A stretch of 18,327 nucleotides of DNA, taken from contig JAHEXS010000009.1 of the NCBI GenBank assembly GCA_023252015.1, positions 1 through 18,327 of the forward strand, read 5' to 3'. Shown one piece after another: positions 7,590-14,566 of this stretch (the stretch's first letter is position 1; each line of letters begins with the position of its first letter). The DNA is from Candidatus Nitrosotenuis sp. GTDB lineage: Archaea; Thermoproteota; Nitrososphaeria; Nitrososphaerales; Nitrosopumilaceae. The translations under genes and the position numbers were made by a program. Under the pieces are notes generated by a model that worked only from the letters and a program-made list of their open reading frames with translations, was not told the origin of the DNA and searched no databases.

Positions 7590-8753
7590 TTACACGCTTT
7601 TGAATAAATGAACGGCGCAGCTTGCTCCGGTTGCACCAAAATTATGGGTTAATCCTATATGCGCATCTTTGACTGTGCGTTCTCCTGCTTTTCCTGTTAA
7701 TTGCTCAAAAGCCTCAACTACCTGTCCTACCCCAGTGGCGCCAATTGGATGGCCCTTTGACTTTAGTCCGCCAGATGGATTGATTGAAATTTCTCCATTA
7801 AGTGATGTTCTGCCTTCGCGAATTGCTTGTACTCCCTGGCCTTTCTCAAAGAATCCAAGATCTTCTGTATCTACAATTTCAGCAATGGTAAAGCAGTCAT
7901 GTACCTCAGCAAAGTCAACATCCCTTGGTGTAATTCCCGCCATCTTGTATGCTGCTTGTGCTGCTAATTTTGTGCTTGGAATAGTAGTCATATGCTCACG
8001 GCCTTGCAGGGTTGCAGGTGATCCACCTCTACCAGATCCTATAACTTCTACATAGTTCTTTGAATGAGCCTTTGCAAATTTTTCATTGCATATTATTACT
8101 GAACTTGCACCATCAGAAAACGGACAGCAGTCATACAGCTTGAGCGGACTTGCAACTACAGCTGATTTCATTACATCGTCAATTGTTATTCTCTTTCGTA
8201 GATGAGCCTTTGGATTTAGAAAACCATTTGCGTGATTTTTTACTGCAACCATTGCAAAGTCTTCTTCTGTTGCCTTAAATTCTGTCAGATAAGCCCTAGC
8301 CATTGATGCAAATAACCCTGGGAATGATGCACCTGCACCACCCTCATAAAAGAAATCAGAGCAATATGAAAAATAAGTAGTAGTCCACTCTGTACCAGTA
8401 TGAGTTACTTTTTCTACTCCGGTAACTAAGACTGCGTCGTAGAATCCTGCTGCAACGTTTGCATATGCTTCTCTAAATGAGACAGAGCCACTTCCACATG
8501 CGGATTCTATAGAAAGGGATGGTTTTTCGGAAATCCCCAAGTTACTCATGATTACAGGTCCAAGGTGAACTTGTTTGTCTGCTACGCCAAAAACGTTTGA
8601 TATGTAGCCTGCGTCAATCTCTTTTGGTTCAATTCCCGCGCTTTCAATTGCGGCAATTGATGCCTGAATAGTAATATCGGTAATGCTATCATCTAATTTT
8701 CCATACTTTGTGCTTCCAGCACCAAGAACACAAACCTTTTCCACAACACTCAC
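7590..8753 (-). CDS. Acetyl-CoA acetyltransferase-like thiolase (archaeal DUF35-associated type)
   Basis: 387 residues with a GTG start at 8753. It has the thiolase signature 'SIESACGSGSVSFREA' with nucleophile Cys86, 'EVHDCFTIAE' with His285, 'NPSGGLKSKGHPIGATG' with His335, and a C-terminal 'HNFGATGASCAVHLF' with Cys379. These fit the SCP2-thiolase-like archaeal branch that works with DUF35 proteins. Expected reaction: two acetyl-CoA to acetoacetyl-CoA and CoA, or the reverse. In ammonia-oxidising archaea the reverse direction closes the 3-hydroxypropionate/4-hydroxybutyrate CO2-fixation cycle, and the forward direction feeds mevalonate and lipid synthesis; the sequence alone cannot decide between them. 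The gene is divergent from the topoisomerase-type Zn-finger gene with a 39-bp gap and is followed after four bases by its DUF35 partner, so the two are surely an operon. Confidence 0.88.
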   Translation of the reverse strand: MSVVEKVCVLGAGSTKYGKLDDSITDITIQASIAAIESAGIEPKEIDAGYISNVFGVADKQVHLGPVIMSNLGISEKPSLSIESACGSGSVSFREAYANVAAGFYDAVLVTGVEKVTHTGTEWTTTYFSYCSDFFYEGGAGASFPGLFASMARAYLTEFKATEEDFAMVAVKNHANGFLNPKAHLRKRITIDDVMKSAVVASPLKLYDCCPFSDGASSVIICNEKFAKAHSKNYVEVIGSGRGGSPATLQGREHMTTIPSTKLAAQAAYKMAGITPRDVDFAEVHDCFTIAEIVDTEDLGFFEKGQGVQAIREGRTSLNGEISINPSGGLKSKGHPIGATGVGQVVEAFEQLTGKAGERTVKDAHIGLTHNFGATGASCAVHLFKSV

Positions 8754-8764
8754 TGACCAAGTCC

Positions 8765-8773
8765 ATATAAAAA
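8765..8773 (+). promoter_or_regulatory. TATA box in the thiolase / Zn-finger divergent promoter
   Basis: ATATAAAAA is centred about 26 nt before 8795 and would start a leaderless mRNA near the GTG at 8793. The 39-bp gap also has to hold the thiolase promoter on the other strand, for which CTAAAAATTG (around 8780-8790, minus strand) is a possible TATA box, so the two promoters must overlap. Confidence 0.45.
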
Positions 8774-8792
8774 TTCTTCAACAATTTTTAGT

Positions 8793-9260
8793 GTGAACAT
8801 CTTGAGCAATATGATTTTGACAGAAAAATCTATTCAAAAAAGAAAAAGTCGGCGAAACACCATCAAGCTCACAAAACGCCGAATTGTATCACTAAAAACC
8901 GAGATCATGCAATATTTTGACAGTAATAGCTACCTTTCATGGTCTGCAAGCAAAAAAAAATACATCATTTTGGGTTCAAACCAACCAAAAGACGGTCTCA
9001 TTGAATGTCCATCATGCCATGTCGGAAAGCTGATTGTCATACGATCAAGGAAGACAAAAAAGCGCTTCATTGGTTGTTCCAATTATTATAACGGTTGCAA
9101 GGCGTCATCACCGTTATTACAAAAGGCAATGTTACGTGCAACTAAAATTCCGTGCGAATCATGTTCATGGCCACTAGTAGTTTTTCGATATTCTAGAAAA
9201 CAAAAATGGACAAAGCAATGTTCCAACATTAATTGTCCTAGCAGAAAACCTAAAGTTTGA
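8793..9260 (+). CDS. Orphan topoisomerase-type Zn-finger protein
   Basis: 155 residues from GTG 8793, or 149 from ATG 8811; the TATA position favours the GTG, but this is not certain. The first 60 residues are basic ('KRKSRRNTIKLTKRR') and hold no catalytic motif. Two Zn fingers follow: Cys72/75/95/102 ('ECPSCHVGKL' ... 'RFIGCSNYYNGC') and Cys121/124/143/148 ('PCESCSWPL' ... 'KQCSNINC'). The first is close to the C-terminal C4 finger of type IA DNA topoisomerases, which binds single-stranded DNA. There is no Toprim or topoisomerase core, so this is a stand-alone nucleic-acid-binding protein of unknown role. Its last 11 bp overlap the end of the convergent amidase gene. Confidence 0.8.
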   Translation: MNILSNMILTEKSIQKRKSRRNTIKLTKRRIVSLKTEIMQYFDSNSYLSWSASKKKYIILGSNQPKDGLIECPSCHVGKLIVIRSRKTKKRFIGCSNYYNGCKASSPLLQKAMLRATKIPCESCSWPLVVFRYSRKQKWTKQCSNINCPSRKPKV

Positions 9261-10059
9261 GATCAGAGTAGACATCAGTTCTTCTGTTATGTAAAAGCGG
9301 AAGTATTTTTCTTGTCTTTTTTACTTTTGGAATAGAAATTTCTACTATTCCTATGCCTTGTTTCTTTTTCATATCAAGTAAAATTTTTCCATATGGATCT
9401 ACAACTAGACTTCTTCCGCAGTAGATGTTTCCAACCTGGTCTGGCGCAATAACATAGCATCCGTTTTCTATTGCTCGTGTCTTGTTAATTGTAAGCCAGT
9501 GATCTTCCTTCATTTTTCCCTTAACCCATGCAGACGGTACAACTAAAATTTCAGAGCCGGATGATGCCAATGTGCGCGACATTTCAGGAAATCGTAAATC
9601 ATAGCAGATCAACATGCCTAATTTGCCAACTGAGGTTTTTATCGGGACTGAGATTTTTGACCCTGGTTCTAATTTTTTTGATTCTTTGAATCCAAGTGCG
9701 TCATAAAGATGGATTTTTCTGTATGTTGATCGTATTGTTCCAGATTTATCAACTAGAAAGGACGTATCGTATACCCTGTCTTTCTTTTTGCTTTTTTCAT
9801 ATATTGTACCTATAACTTCAATTGTATTTTTCTTTGCAGCGGATGCAATTGTTCTAACAAAATTTCCATCAATTGTTTCGGCTTGTGATGCCAGTTCTCT
9901 TGGAGATTGTTGTAAAGTTGTATAAAACATCATAAATTCTGGAAATGCGCAAAGCTCTGCACCACGACTTGCAGATTTATTGATAAAATCAACAATTTGC
10001 CTAAGGTTTTGACTTTTGTCAGCGGATGCTTTGAATTGTATTACAGCTATTTTTGTCAT
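9250..10059 (-). CDS. Carbon-nitrogen hydrolase (nitrilase superfamily, Nit/omega-amidase-like)
   Basis: 269 residues with an ATG at 10059, the normal size for a single-domain nitrilase-superfamily enzyme. The catalytic triad is visible: Glu41 ('LCAFPEF'), Lys115 ('YRKIHLYD') and Cys152 ('GMLICYDLRFPEMSR'). 'KIHLYD' and 'CYDLRFPE' are characteristic of the Nit branch, whose members hydrolyse deaminated glutathione or omega-amides of 2-oxo acids, so a metabolite-repair or amide-hydrolysis role is likely; the substrate cannot be read from sequence. It is cytoplasmic, with no signal peptide. It lies 38 bp after the tautomerase gene on the same strand and overlaps the convergent Zn-finger gene by 11 bp at its 3' end. 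Confidence 0.9.
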   Translation of the reverse strand: MTKIAVIQFKASADKSQNLRQIVDFINKSASRGAELCAFPEFMMFYTTLQQSPRELASQAETIDGNFVRTIASAAKKNTIEVIGTIYEKSKKKDRVYDTSFLVDKSGTIRSTYRKIHLYDALGFKESKKLEPGSKISVPIKTSVGKLGMLICYDLRFPEMSRTLASSGSEILVVPSAWVKGKMKEDHWLTINKTRAIENGCYVIAPDQVGNIYCGRSLVVDPYGKILLDMKKKQGIGIVEISIPKVKKTRKILPLLHNRRTDVYSDLKL

Positions 10060-10097
10060 GGATTCACTAGAATTAATGAAAATAAAAAGAATGGTAT

Positions 10098-10274
10098 CTA
10101 GAGCTGACTTCCTGCCAAATACCAGTTTTCTTTAGGATTGTCTTCAAAGACTACAATTACATGACTTTCTTTTGTTTTTAGAATTTCTACTGCCGATTTT
10201 GTAATTGCCTTTGCAAATTCTTCTTTTTGCTGCTGTGTTCTGCCAGGATACATAGAGACAGTAATGATTGGCAT
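10098..10274 (-). CDS. 4-oxalocrotonate tautomerase-like protein (58 aa)
   Basis: ATG at 10274, stop TAG at 10098-10100. The 58-residue product starts MPIITVSMYPGRTQQQKEEF and ends 'HVIVVFEDNPKENWYLAGSQL'. After Met removal the N-terminal Pro would be the catalytic base of 4-OT family tautomerases, and the 'PGRTxxQK' and 'VxVVFED...NW...G' segments are family hallmarks, as is the tiny size (usually 58-65 residues, beta-alpha-beta, hexameric). Arg12 lies in the expected region, but the canonical Arg39 position is not obviously conserved, so the physiological substrate is open. It sits between the rhomboid and amidase genes on the same strand. Confidence 0.85.
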   Translation of the reverse strand: MPIITVSMYPGRTQQQKEEFAKAITKSAVEILKTKESHVIVVFEDNPKENWYLAGSQL

Positions 10275-10317
10275 GATGTGTTTTTTGTGTGGATTGATTT
10301 ATTCGTAAGGAAATATT

Positions 10318-11046
10318 TTATTCCCCTTTCCAGCCATATCTTGAGCCATACATGAATTCTGACTTGTGTGTTTTTTTGTAAACATAACCAGAAAAAAGAC
10401 CTATGAGAAATCCGCCAATGTGTGCAAGAAAAGCAACTCCGGAACCGCTTGAACCGACAACGGCTGGCAGAACATTTTGAAATATGAACCAGAATGGAAG
10501 ATACCACATTGCAGGAATGCGTATCATTCTAGTAAAGAATCCCATTAAGAGAAAAGTGACAATCTTTGCACGCGGGAACAAAATGAGATAAGCCCCAAGA
10601 ACGCCAGATATTGCTCCGGATGCTCCAATTGCAGGTATCTGGCTGGACGGATCAGACATGATATGAGCAAAGCCTGCAACCACTCCCCAGAGCAGGTACA
10701 GGGCCAGATATTTTGCTCGTCCAAACTTGTATTCGATGTTATCCCCAAAAATGTACAAAAAGAGCATGTTTCCTCCAATGTGCATTATTCCAGCGTGGAC
10801 AAACATTGAGGAGAAAAGCGGCGCGATTACCCCATAATCACGGTCAATTAGTCCATTAACAATTTCAGCTGGAACTGTTCCCAGCCCCGTTATCAGGATT
10901 GCAGCTCTTTGATTTGTAAATTCAAGAATTTGTCCCGTAAATAGAATTTCTCCAATAAAGACAATTACGTTTATCGCAATAAGGGCATAAGTAACTATAG
11001 GTTTGTAGCCTGGCGGTTTTGGATTTTCGTCCCTTATTGGAAGCAT
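10318..11046 (-). CDS. Rhomboid-family intramembrane serine protease
   Basis: 242 residues with an ATG at 11046 and about six hydrophobic helices. Catalytic features are all present: 'HIGGNMLFLYIFGDNIE' (His89, Asn93), 'IGASGAISGVLGAYL' (nucleophile Ser143 in GASG) and 'AHIGGFLIGLFSGY' (catalytic His209). The N-terminus 'MLPIRDENPKPPGYKP' is the short cytoplasmic start common to bacterial and archaeal rhomboids. It probably cleaves single-pass membrane proteins within the bilayer. The neighbouring island (11111-18327) encodes several tail-anchored surface proteins that could be substrates, but this is only a proximity argument. Own promoter: a TATA-like box about 29 nt upstream. Confidence 0.92.
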   Translation of the reverse strand: MLPIRDENPKPPGYKPIVTYALIAINVIVFIGEILFTGQILEFTNQRAAILITGLGTVPAEIVNGLIDRDYGVIAPLFSSMFVHAGIMHIGGNMLFLYIFGDNIEYKFGRAKYLALYLLWGVVAGFAHIMSDPSSQIPAIGASGAISGVLGAYLILFPRAKIVTFLLMGFFTRMIRIPAMWYLPFWFIFQNVLPAVVGSSGSGVAFLAHIGGFLIGLFSGYVYKKTHKSEFMYGSRYGWKGE

Positions 11047-11070
11047 TGATGATTAGTTTAAACAATGAAT

Positions 11071-11080
11071 TCTATAATAA
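11071..11080 (-). promoter_or_regulatory. TATA-like box for the rhomboid gene
   Basis: Minus-strand TTATTATAGA, centred near 11075, is about 25-29 nt before the ATG at 11046, again suggesting a leaderless or near-leaderless transcript. It lies in the 64-bp gap after the secreted 544-residue protein. Confidence 0.45.
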
Positions 11081-11110
11081 CGTAAATCTGGTTTTATAAT
11101 TTTACAAAGA

Positions 11111-12745
11111 TTATACTTTGATTATTCCCTGTGTGATCAAATACTGGATTCCTGAAACAAAGTCAGAGTCACCAATTGTACCTTCAGACCACCATTTTGC
11201 ATTGTTTTTGATCCAAGATGGGATGGTTTGCGATGTACCAGTACCAGATTGTGTCTTTGGTATTTTCATTATTCCCTGTTTTATCAAATACTGGATTCCT
11301 GAAACAAAGTCAGAGTCACCAATTGTACCTTCAGACCACCATTTTGCATTGTTTTTGATCCAAGCAGGAATTTGATAGTCAGAGGTTGGTGGTTGGTTTG
11401 CATGGCCTGGCTTGCCTATGGTAAAAGTAGAACTTCCAATTCCCTGATATGTTGTAAGTTCATCTAATCCATGACTAATAACAAGTAGTGTAATCTTGTA
11501 GTTGCCTTGAGAAGGAAACTTGAATTCCTGAATGTCAATTCCTTCCGTAGAAAGTATTCCTGGCTTTTGTGGATCATCACCAGAATTTTCCAGTAGAATT
11601 TTGCCTGAGTTGTCCTCTATTCTAAATCCGTGTCTGACAAACTTTAAGAGCTTACCATTTGGATCAAAAAAGGAAATCTGTAATGGAATTGTGTCTCCAG
11701 CTCCAAGATTAGAGTTGTATGATACCTTGGCAATTGCACCAGAATCAAGTTTTACATCAAAGATATTTTTTTCTACTGTGGATGTAGGTGCAACTATAAA
11801 GTCCATTGTCTTTGTACCGGTAGGAATAGTTTTTGCTATTTTGAGAATGTCGTCCTTGTTTATCAAAAAGTGCAGAATAGATGTTCCCTCTATGGAATAT
11901 GGATCTAAAATTAGCATTCTTCCTACTGCTGGCAGGCCACTCACTTTACCATCATACGCTGTAGTATCAGTAAATTCCTTGAAGGTCTTTGGCACTCTTA
12001 CTTCTTGGTGAACAAAGATGCTTTGTCCTTCAATTCTTTTTATGTCCCAGTTAAATGGCATTGAAAACGAAATGGATTTTTTGGATTCATCAAACTTGAA
12101 ATTATTTATTTTGTCATAATATGAGACAATTGAAGCGCCATATGATTTTCCGCTGAATGTGATTTTTTGATTGGATATATCGCCAACGCTAAGCCATGAA
12201 TTGAATGTCTTGACATCCTTGTCTGCAAATATGTTTTGGTCATAATCAATTCCAAAAATCTTGATTTCAAAATGATACAATCCAGAGTCAAGCAGTACAG
12301 GCGCATGTACATCAACTCTATCATTGAATCCTGTCCATGCACCTGGGATTTGAGGTACCTCATCACCGTATATCACCACATCATTTACGTCCACTTTAGT
12401 TGGCACTATTTTGAGTGTTAGTTCTCCAGAATGTGCATGAAATAGATTTCGCAGTAAGAGTTTTTCATCCTTCCAGACTGAAATGAAGTATGACGTGTGT
12501 GGTACAGCTTGATTTGTTTTTGCATCAAACAGTCTAAGTTGTACATATGTATCTCCAACTGTTTCCTTGGTTAGAATTGGCGGGCTAATTTTTATGAAAA
12601 GAGCAGCTTGTCGGTTCCCAAAGCTTGCAGGAGGAAGGTTTTCCTGTGTGAGTCCATCTCCATATGCACTAAACGGTACAATAGAAAACACTTGAGACAG
12701 TAGTAATGTAGCAAAAATCGATGCCAGTATTCTTTTAAAATTCAT
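11111..12745 (-). CDS. Large secreted protein with Ig-like domains and duplicated C-terminal 'WIKNNAKWW' repeats
   Basis: 544 residues with an ATG at 12745 and a signal peptide at about 1-29 ('ILASIFATLLLSQVFSIVP', then 'AYGDG'). The body is beta-rich; the segment 'AALFIKISPPILTKETVGDT' begins an Ig-like pattern continued by 'TSYFISVWKDEKLLLRNLFHAHSG' and 'LYHFEIKIFGIDYD', and a second beta-rich part (350-445) ends at 'GSSTFTIGKPG'. Residues 459-495 and 508-544 are two copies of a 37-residue repeat beginning 'IP(A/S)WIKNNAKWWSEG' and containing 'DSDFVSGIQYLI'. This repeat recurs at the C-termini of many thaumarchaeal secreted proteins and is probably a cell-surface or protein-interaction module; I know of no proven function. 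No C-terminal membrane helix is present, so anchoring, if any, would be through the repeats. Confidence 0.8.
   Translation of the reverse strand: MNFKRILASIFATLLLSQVFSIVPFSAYGDGLTQENLPPASFGNRQAALFIKISPPILTKETVGDTYVQLRLFDAKTNQAVPHTSYFISVWKDEKLLLRNLFHAHSGELTLKIVPTKVDVNDVVIYGDEVPQIPGAWTGFNDRVDVHAPVLLDSGLYHFEIKIFGIDYDQNIFADKDVKTFNSWLSVGDISNQKITFSGKSYGASIVSYYDKINNFKFDESKKSISFSMPFNWDIKRIEGQSIFVHQEVRVPKTFKEFTDTTAYDGKVSGLPAVGRMLILDPYSIEGTSILHFLINKDDILKIAKTIPTGTKTMDFIVAPTSTVEKNIFDVKLDSGAIAKVSYNSNLGAGDTIPLQISFFDPNGKLLKFVRHGFRIEDNSGKILLENSGDDPQKPGILSTEGIDIQEFKFPSQGNYKITLLVISHGLDELTTYQGIGSSTFTIGKPGHANQPPTSDYQIPAWIKNNAKWWSEGTIGDSDFVSGIQYLIKQGIMKIPKTQSGTGTSQTIPSWIKNNAKWWSEGTIGDSDFVSGIQYLITQGIIKV
11121..11217 (-). 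repeat. 97-bp direct repeat, copy nearest the gene end
   Basis: Encodes most of the last 'WIKNNAKWW' repeat. It is identical to 11268-11364 except at two positions (11133 and 11135), that is 95 of 97 bases, counted directly. The period is 147 bp (49 codons). Confidence 0.95.
11268..11364 (-). repeat. 97-bp direct repeat, upstream copy
   Basis: Partner of 11121-11217, coding in the same frame. Synonymous positions are conserved as well as protein-determining ones, and similarity stops sharply at both ends; the linker between the copies is Thr/Gly/Ser-rich. Confidence 0.95.
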
Positions 12746-12763
12746 CGCACTGAAGCAAATTTG

Positions 12764-12773
12764 TATATATTTA
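12764..12773 (-). promoter_or_regulatory. TATA box for the 544-residue secreted protein
   Basis: The minus-strand TAAATATATA element is centred about 23 nt before the ATG at 12745. It is one of the clearest TATA boxes in the window and implies a leaderless mRNA. Confidence 0.55.
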
Positions 12774-12802
12774 ACTTTTAAGAAGATTTGAACTGTCGAA
12801 AA

Positions 12803-13606
12803 TTATGAATTAATTTGCGGTTTTACAATATGTAATGATATAGCGTGATCATCCAGCAGTACTCCCACCCCTATTGATGTATCCTTTATACGAACTACAA
12901 TCTTTTCAAGATCTTTCTTATCAAGATCATATTTTTCAGCTAGTATTGACTTTACTTTTTGTTCAGTATCTGAAATTTCATTTAATGTGGAAGGTAGTGT
13001 TACATCAAGTAGTTTTCTAAATGAATCCTTTGGAATTTTGTTTGCATAATCCTGAATTATATAAAATGAGATTTTTTCCTGTGCTATTTCATGCGGTAGT
13101 GTAGACAATGCGTTTGCAGTATAGAACACTTGTACATCAAGCAGATTTAGCGCGTCTTGGGAATAATCAGCTATAATTTGTTCATTATCAAAGCCACGCA
13201 ACGAGTCAATTGGTACTTTAATTATGATAAATCCTTCAACAATTTCCTTTGCCGTGATTCCAAAGACATCTTTTATGTTTCTACACGTTATGCTGGTTGA
13301 TTTTTCAGCATCGAGTGTCTTTAAAATTGCATTTGATGTAGGTCCATCATTTATTACCGCATTCCAAAGAATACCAATTTCATAGCTTTTCTTGTTAAGT
13401 ATGCTGATTGCGGTGTCATAGTGACCTGGTCGTAGTGGACCATTATCATCAGGTATTGAACCGCAAACAAACTTTGCAGCGTATGTTATATCTTGAATGC
13501 TTGGTTTTGAATTAGTCATGTTTTGTCCAAACACATCATTCGTTATTTGTAAAATTGAAAAAAGTGAAAGCATTCCCAAAATGATAAAAAGTTTATTCAA
13601 ACTCAT
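12803..13606 (-). CDS. Secreted protein of unknown function with a 'CG..PGxYxTAI' domain
   Basis: 267 residues with an ATG at 13606 and a signal peptide at about 1-27 ('LFIILGMLSLFSILQI', cleavage near 'VFGQ'). The segment from Tyr42, 'YAAKFVCGSIP' followed by 'LRPGHYDTAISILN', resembles a secreted domain seen in bacteria and archaea with the pattern KxVCG...PGxYxTxINVxNP; its function is not known to me. Cys48 and Cys108 are the only cysteines and may form a disulfide. The C-terminal half (about 185-267) is predicted helical, then beta ('LEKIVVRIKDTSIGVGVLL'), with no membrane anchor. It is divergent from the CFI-box gene with a 97-bp intergenic region. It is probably an exported surface or pseudoperiplasmic protein. 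Confidence 0.7.
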   Translation of the reverse strand: MSLNKLFIILGMLSLFSILQITNDVFGQNMTNSKPSIQDITYAAKFVCGSIPDDNGPLRPGHYDTAISILNKKSYEIGILWNAVINDGPTSNAILKTLDAEKSTSITCRNIKDVFGITAKEIVEGFIIIKVPIDSLRGFDNEQIIADYSQDALNLLDVQVFYTANALSTLPHEIAQEKISFYIIQDYANKIPKDSFRKLLDVTLPSTLNEISDTEQKVKSILAEKYDLDKKDLEKIVVRIKDTSIGVGVLLDDHAISLHIVKPQINS

Positions 13607-13630
13607 TTTATCACACTACAGATAATCAAT

Positions 13631-13640
13631 CATTATAATG
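13631..13640 (-). promoter_or_regulatory. Palindromic TATA element of the divergent promoter
   Basis: CATTATAATG is a perfect 10-bp palindrome centred about 29 nt before the ATG at 13606. Its core ATTATAAT is repeated at 13646-13653. It can act as the TATA box of the minus-strand gene; the repeat may be a second TATA or part of an operator. Confidence 0.4.
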
Positions 13641-13669
13641 TTAGGATTATAATAAATAAGATTTTGAGT

Positions 13670-13682
13670 AAGTTATTAATAC
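13670..13682 (+). promoter_or_regulatory. TATA-like box for the CFI-box gene
   Basis: TAAGTTATTAATA is centred about 27 nt before the ATG at 13704, which fits leaderless transcription starting at or next to the A of the ATG. Confidence 0.45.
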
Positions 13683-13703
13683 AATCATGAGTGATTTTGA
13701 CTA

Positions 13704-14504
13704 ATGAAGTATTTTATTGTGTTATTTTTGTTACCCGTTTTAGTTTTGCCGGTATTTGCAGATCAGCTTCAATCGCCAACTGACAAGGGAACATTACTTG
13801 TATCAATATCCACAGAACCAGCAAAGCCAATACTTGGTGATCTGACAAAATTAAAAATTAATTTCATAAATCCAAAAACAAATGAGATTCAGGAACATAT
13901 TGATTACAAGGTAACAGTAACAAAGGATGGAACTCCAGTCTTTGGTCCAATACCACTAACTCATACTTCAGAAGGCGCAGTAACAATTCCAGTAGAGTTC
14001 AAAGAAAACGGAGAACATAAGATAACTGTAGATATTGAGGGACTATTATTCCAACAGATACCGCCAGAAACAGTAACATTTACTGAAATAATTGACGATG
14101 CCTCAGATCAGACTCCATCAGATAAGAAAGTTGGATCATGCATAATTGCAACTGCTGCATATGGAACTGAGCTTACACCACAGGTCCAGTTATTGAGGGA
14201 GGTAAGAGATAATGTATTGTTTAACACAAATTCTGGAACAAGTTTCATGAGTGCGTTCAATGCATTCTATTATTCATTTAGTCCTACAGTTGCAGATTTG
14301 GAACGACAGAGCCCAATTTTCAAAGAAACTGTAAAGCTGGCAATAACACCTATGCTGTCTACACTATCAATACTAAACTATGTTCACATTAATTCTGAAG
14401 GAGACATGTTGGAATATGGAATTGGAATCATTCTACTAAATGTTGGAATGTATTTTGTTATACCAGCCATAATAATATCAAAAATACGAAATTTTAGAAG
14501 ATAA
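13704..14504 (+). CDS. Secreted, membrane-anchored Ig-like protein with CFI-box motif
   Basis: 266 residues with an ATG at 13704 and a signal peptide at 1-19 ('FIVLFLLPVLVLPVFA', then Asp20). Residues 28-127 form an Ig-like beta domain ('GTLLVSISTEPAKPILGD' ... 'IDYKVTVTKDGTPVFGP' ... 'HKITVDIEGLLF'). Residues 144-200 hold the CFI-box segment 'GSCIIATAAYGTELTPQVQ', then 'LREVRDNVL' and 'YYSFSPTVADL', with Cys146 as the key residue. This motif is a recognised C-terminal domain of exported bacterial and archaeal proteins and usually reads CFIATAAYG; here Phe is replaced by Ile. Hydrophobic stretches at 211-226 and 238-258 followed by 'KIRNFRR' anchor the C-terminus. The role is unknown; the Cys suggests possible modification or sorting. 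Confidence 0.75.
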   Translation: MKYFIVLFLLPVLVLPVFADQLQSPTDKGTLLVSISTEPAKPILGDLTKLKINFINPKTNEIQEHIDYKVTVTKDGTPVFGPIPLTHTSEGAVTIPVEFKENGEHKITVDIEGLLFQQIPPETVTFTEIIDDASDQTPSDKKVGSCIIATAAYGTELTPQVQLLREVRDNVLFNTNSGTSFMSAFNAFYYSFSPTVADLERQSPIFKETVKLAITPMLSTLSILNYVHINSEGDMLEYGIGIILLNVGMYFVIPAIIISKIRNFRR

Positions 14505-14536
14505 AATTCACATTTTGTTGGTAATTTGGATAAGGA

Positions 14537-14544
14537 TTTTTATT
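14537..14544 (+). promoter_or_regulatory. TATA-like box for the blue-copper gene
   Basis: TTTTTATT is centred about 26 nt before the ATG at 14567 and supports that ATG over the in-frame TTG at 14543, which would lie inside the promoter. Confidence 0.5.
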
Positions 14545-14566
14545 GGTCTCTGCCAGATCAAGTCCA

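Noticed and set aside
7586..7639. Extended N-terminus of the DUF35 protein from a TTG at 7639
   Set aside because: It would overlap the thiolase by 50 bp and add residues read out of frame from the conserved thiolase C-terminus; the TTG at 7585 gives the usual length.
10187..10778. Minus-strand frames of 77-106 codons overlapping the tautomerase and rhomboid genes
   Set aside because: They lie in frames different from the rhomboid and tautomerase, both of which have intact catalytic motifs.
11118..11375. CRISPR-like or mobile repeat
   Set aside because: There are only two copies, both in frame within one gene and encoding a known surface-protein repeat.
14543..14566. TTG start at 14543 for the blue-copper protein
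   Set aside because: It would lie in the TATA region and place polar residues before an otherwise standard signal peptide starting at ATG 14567.
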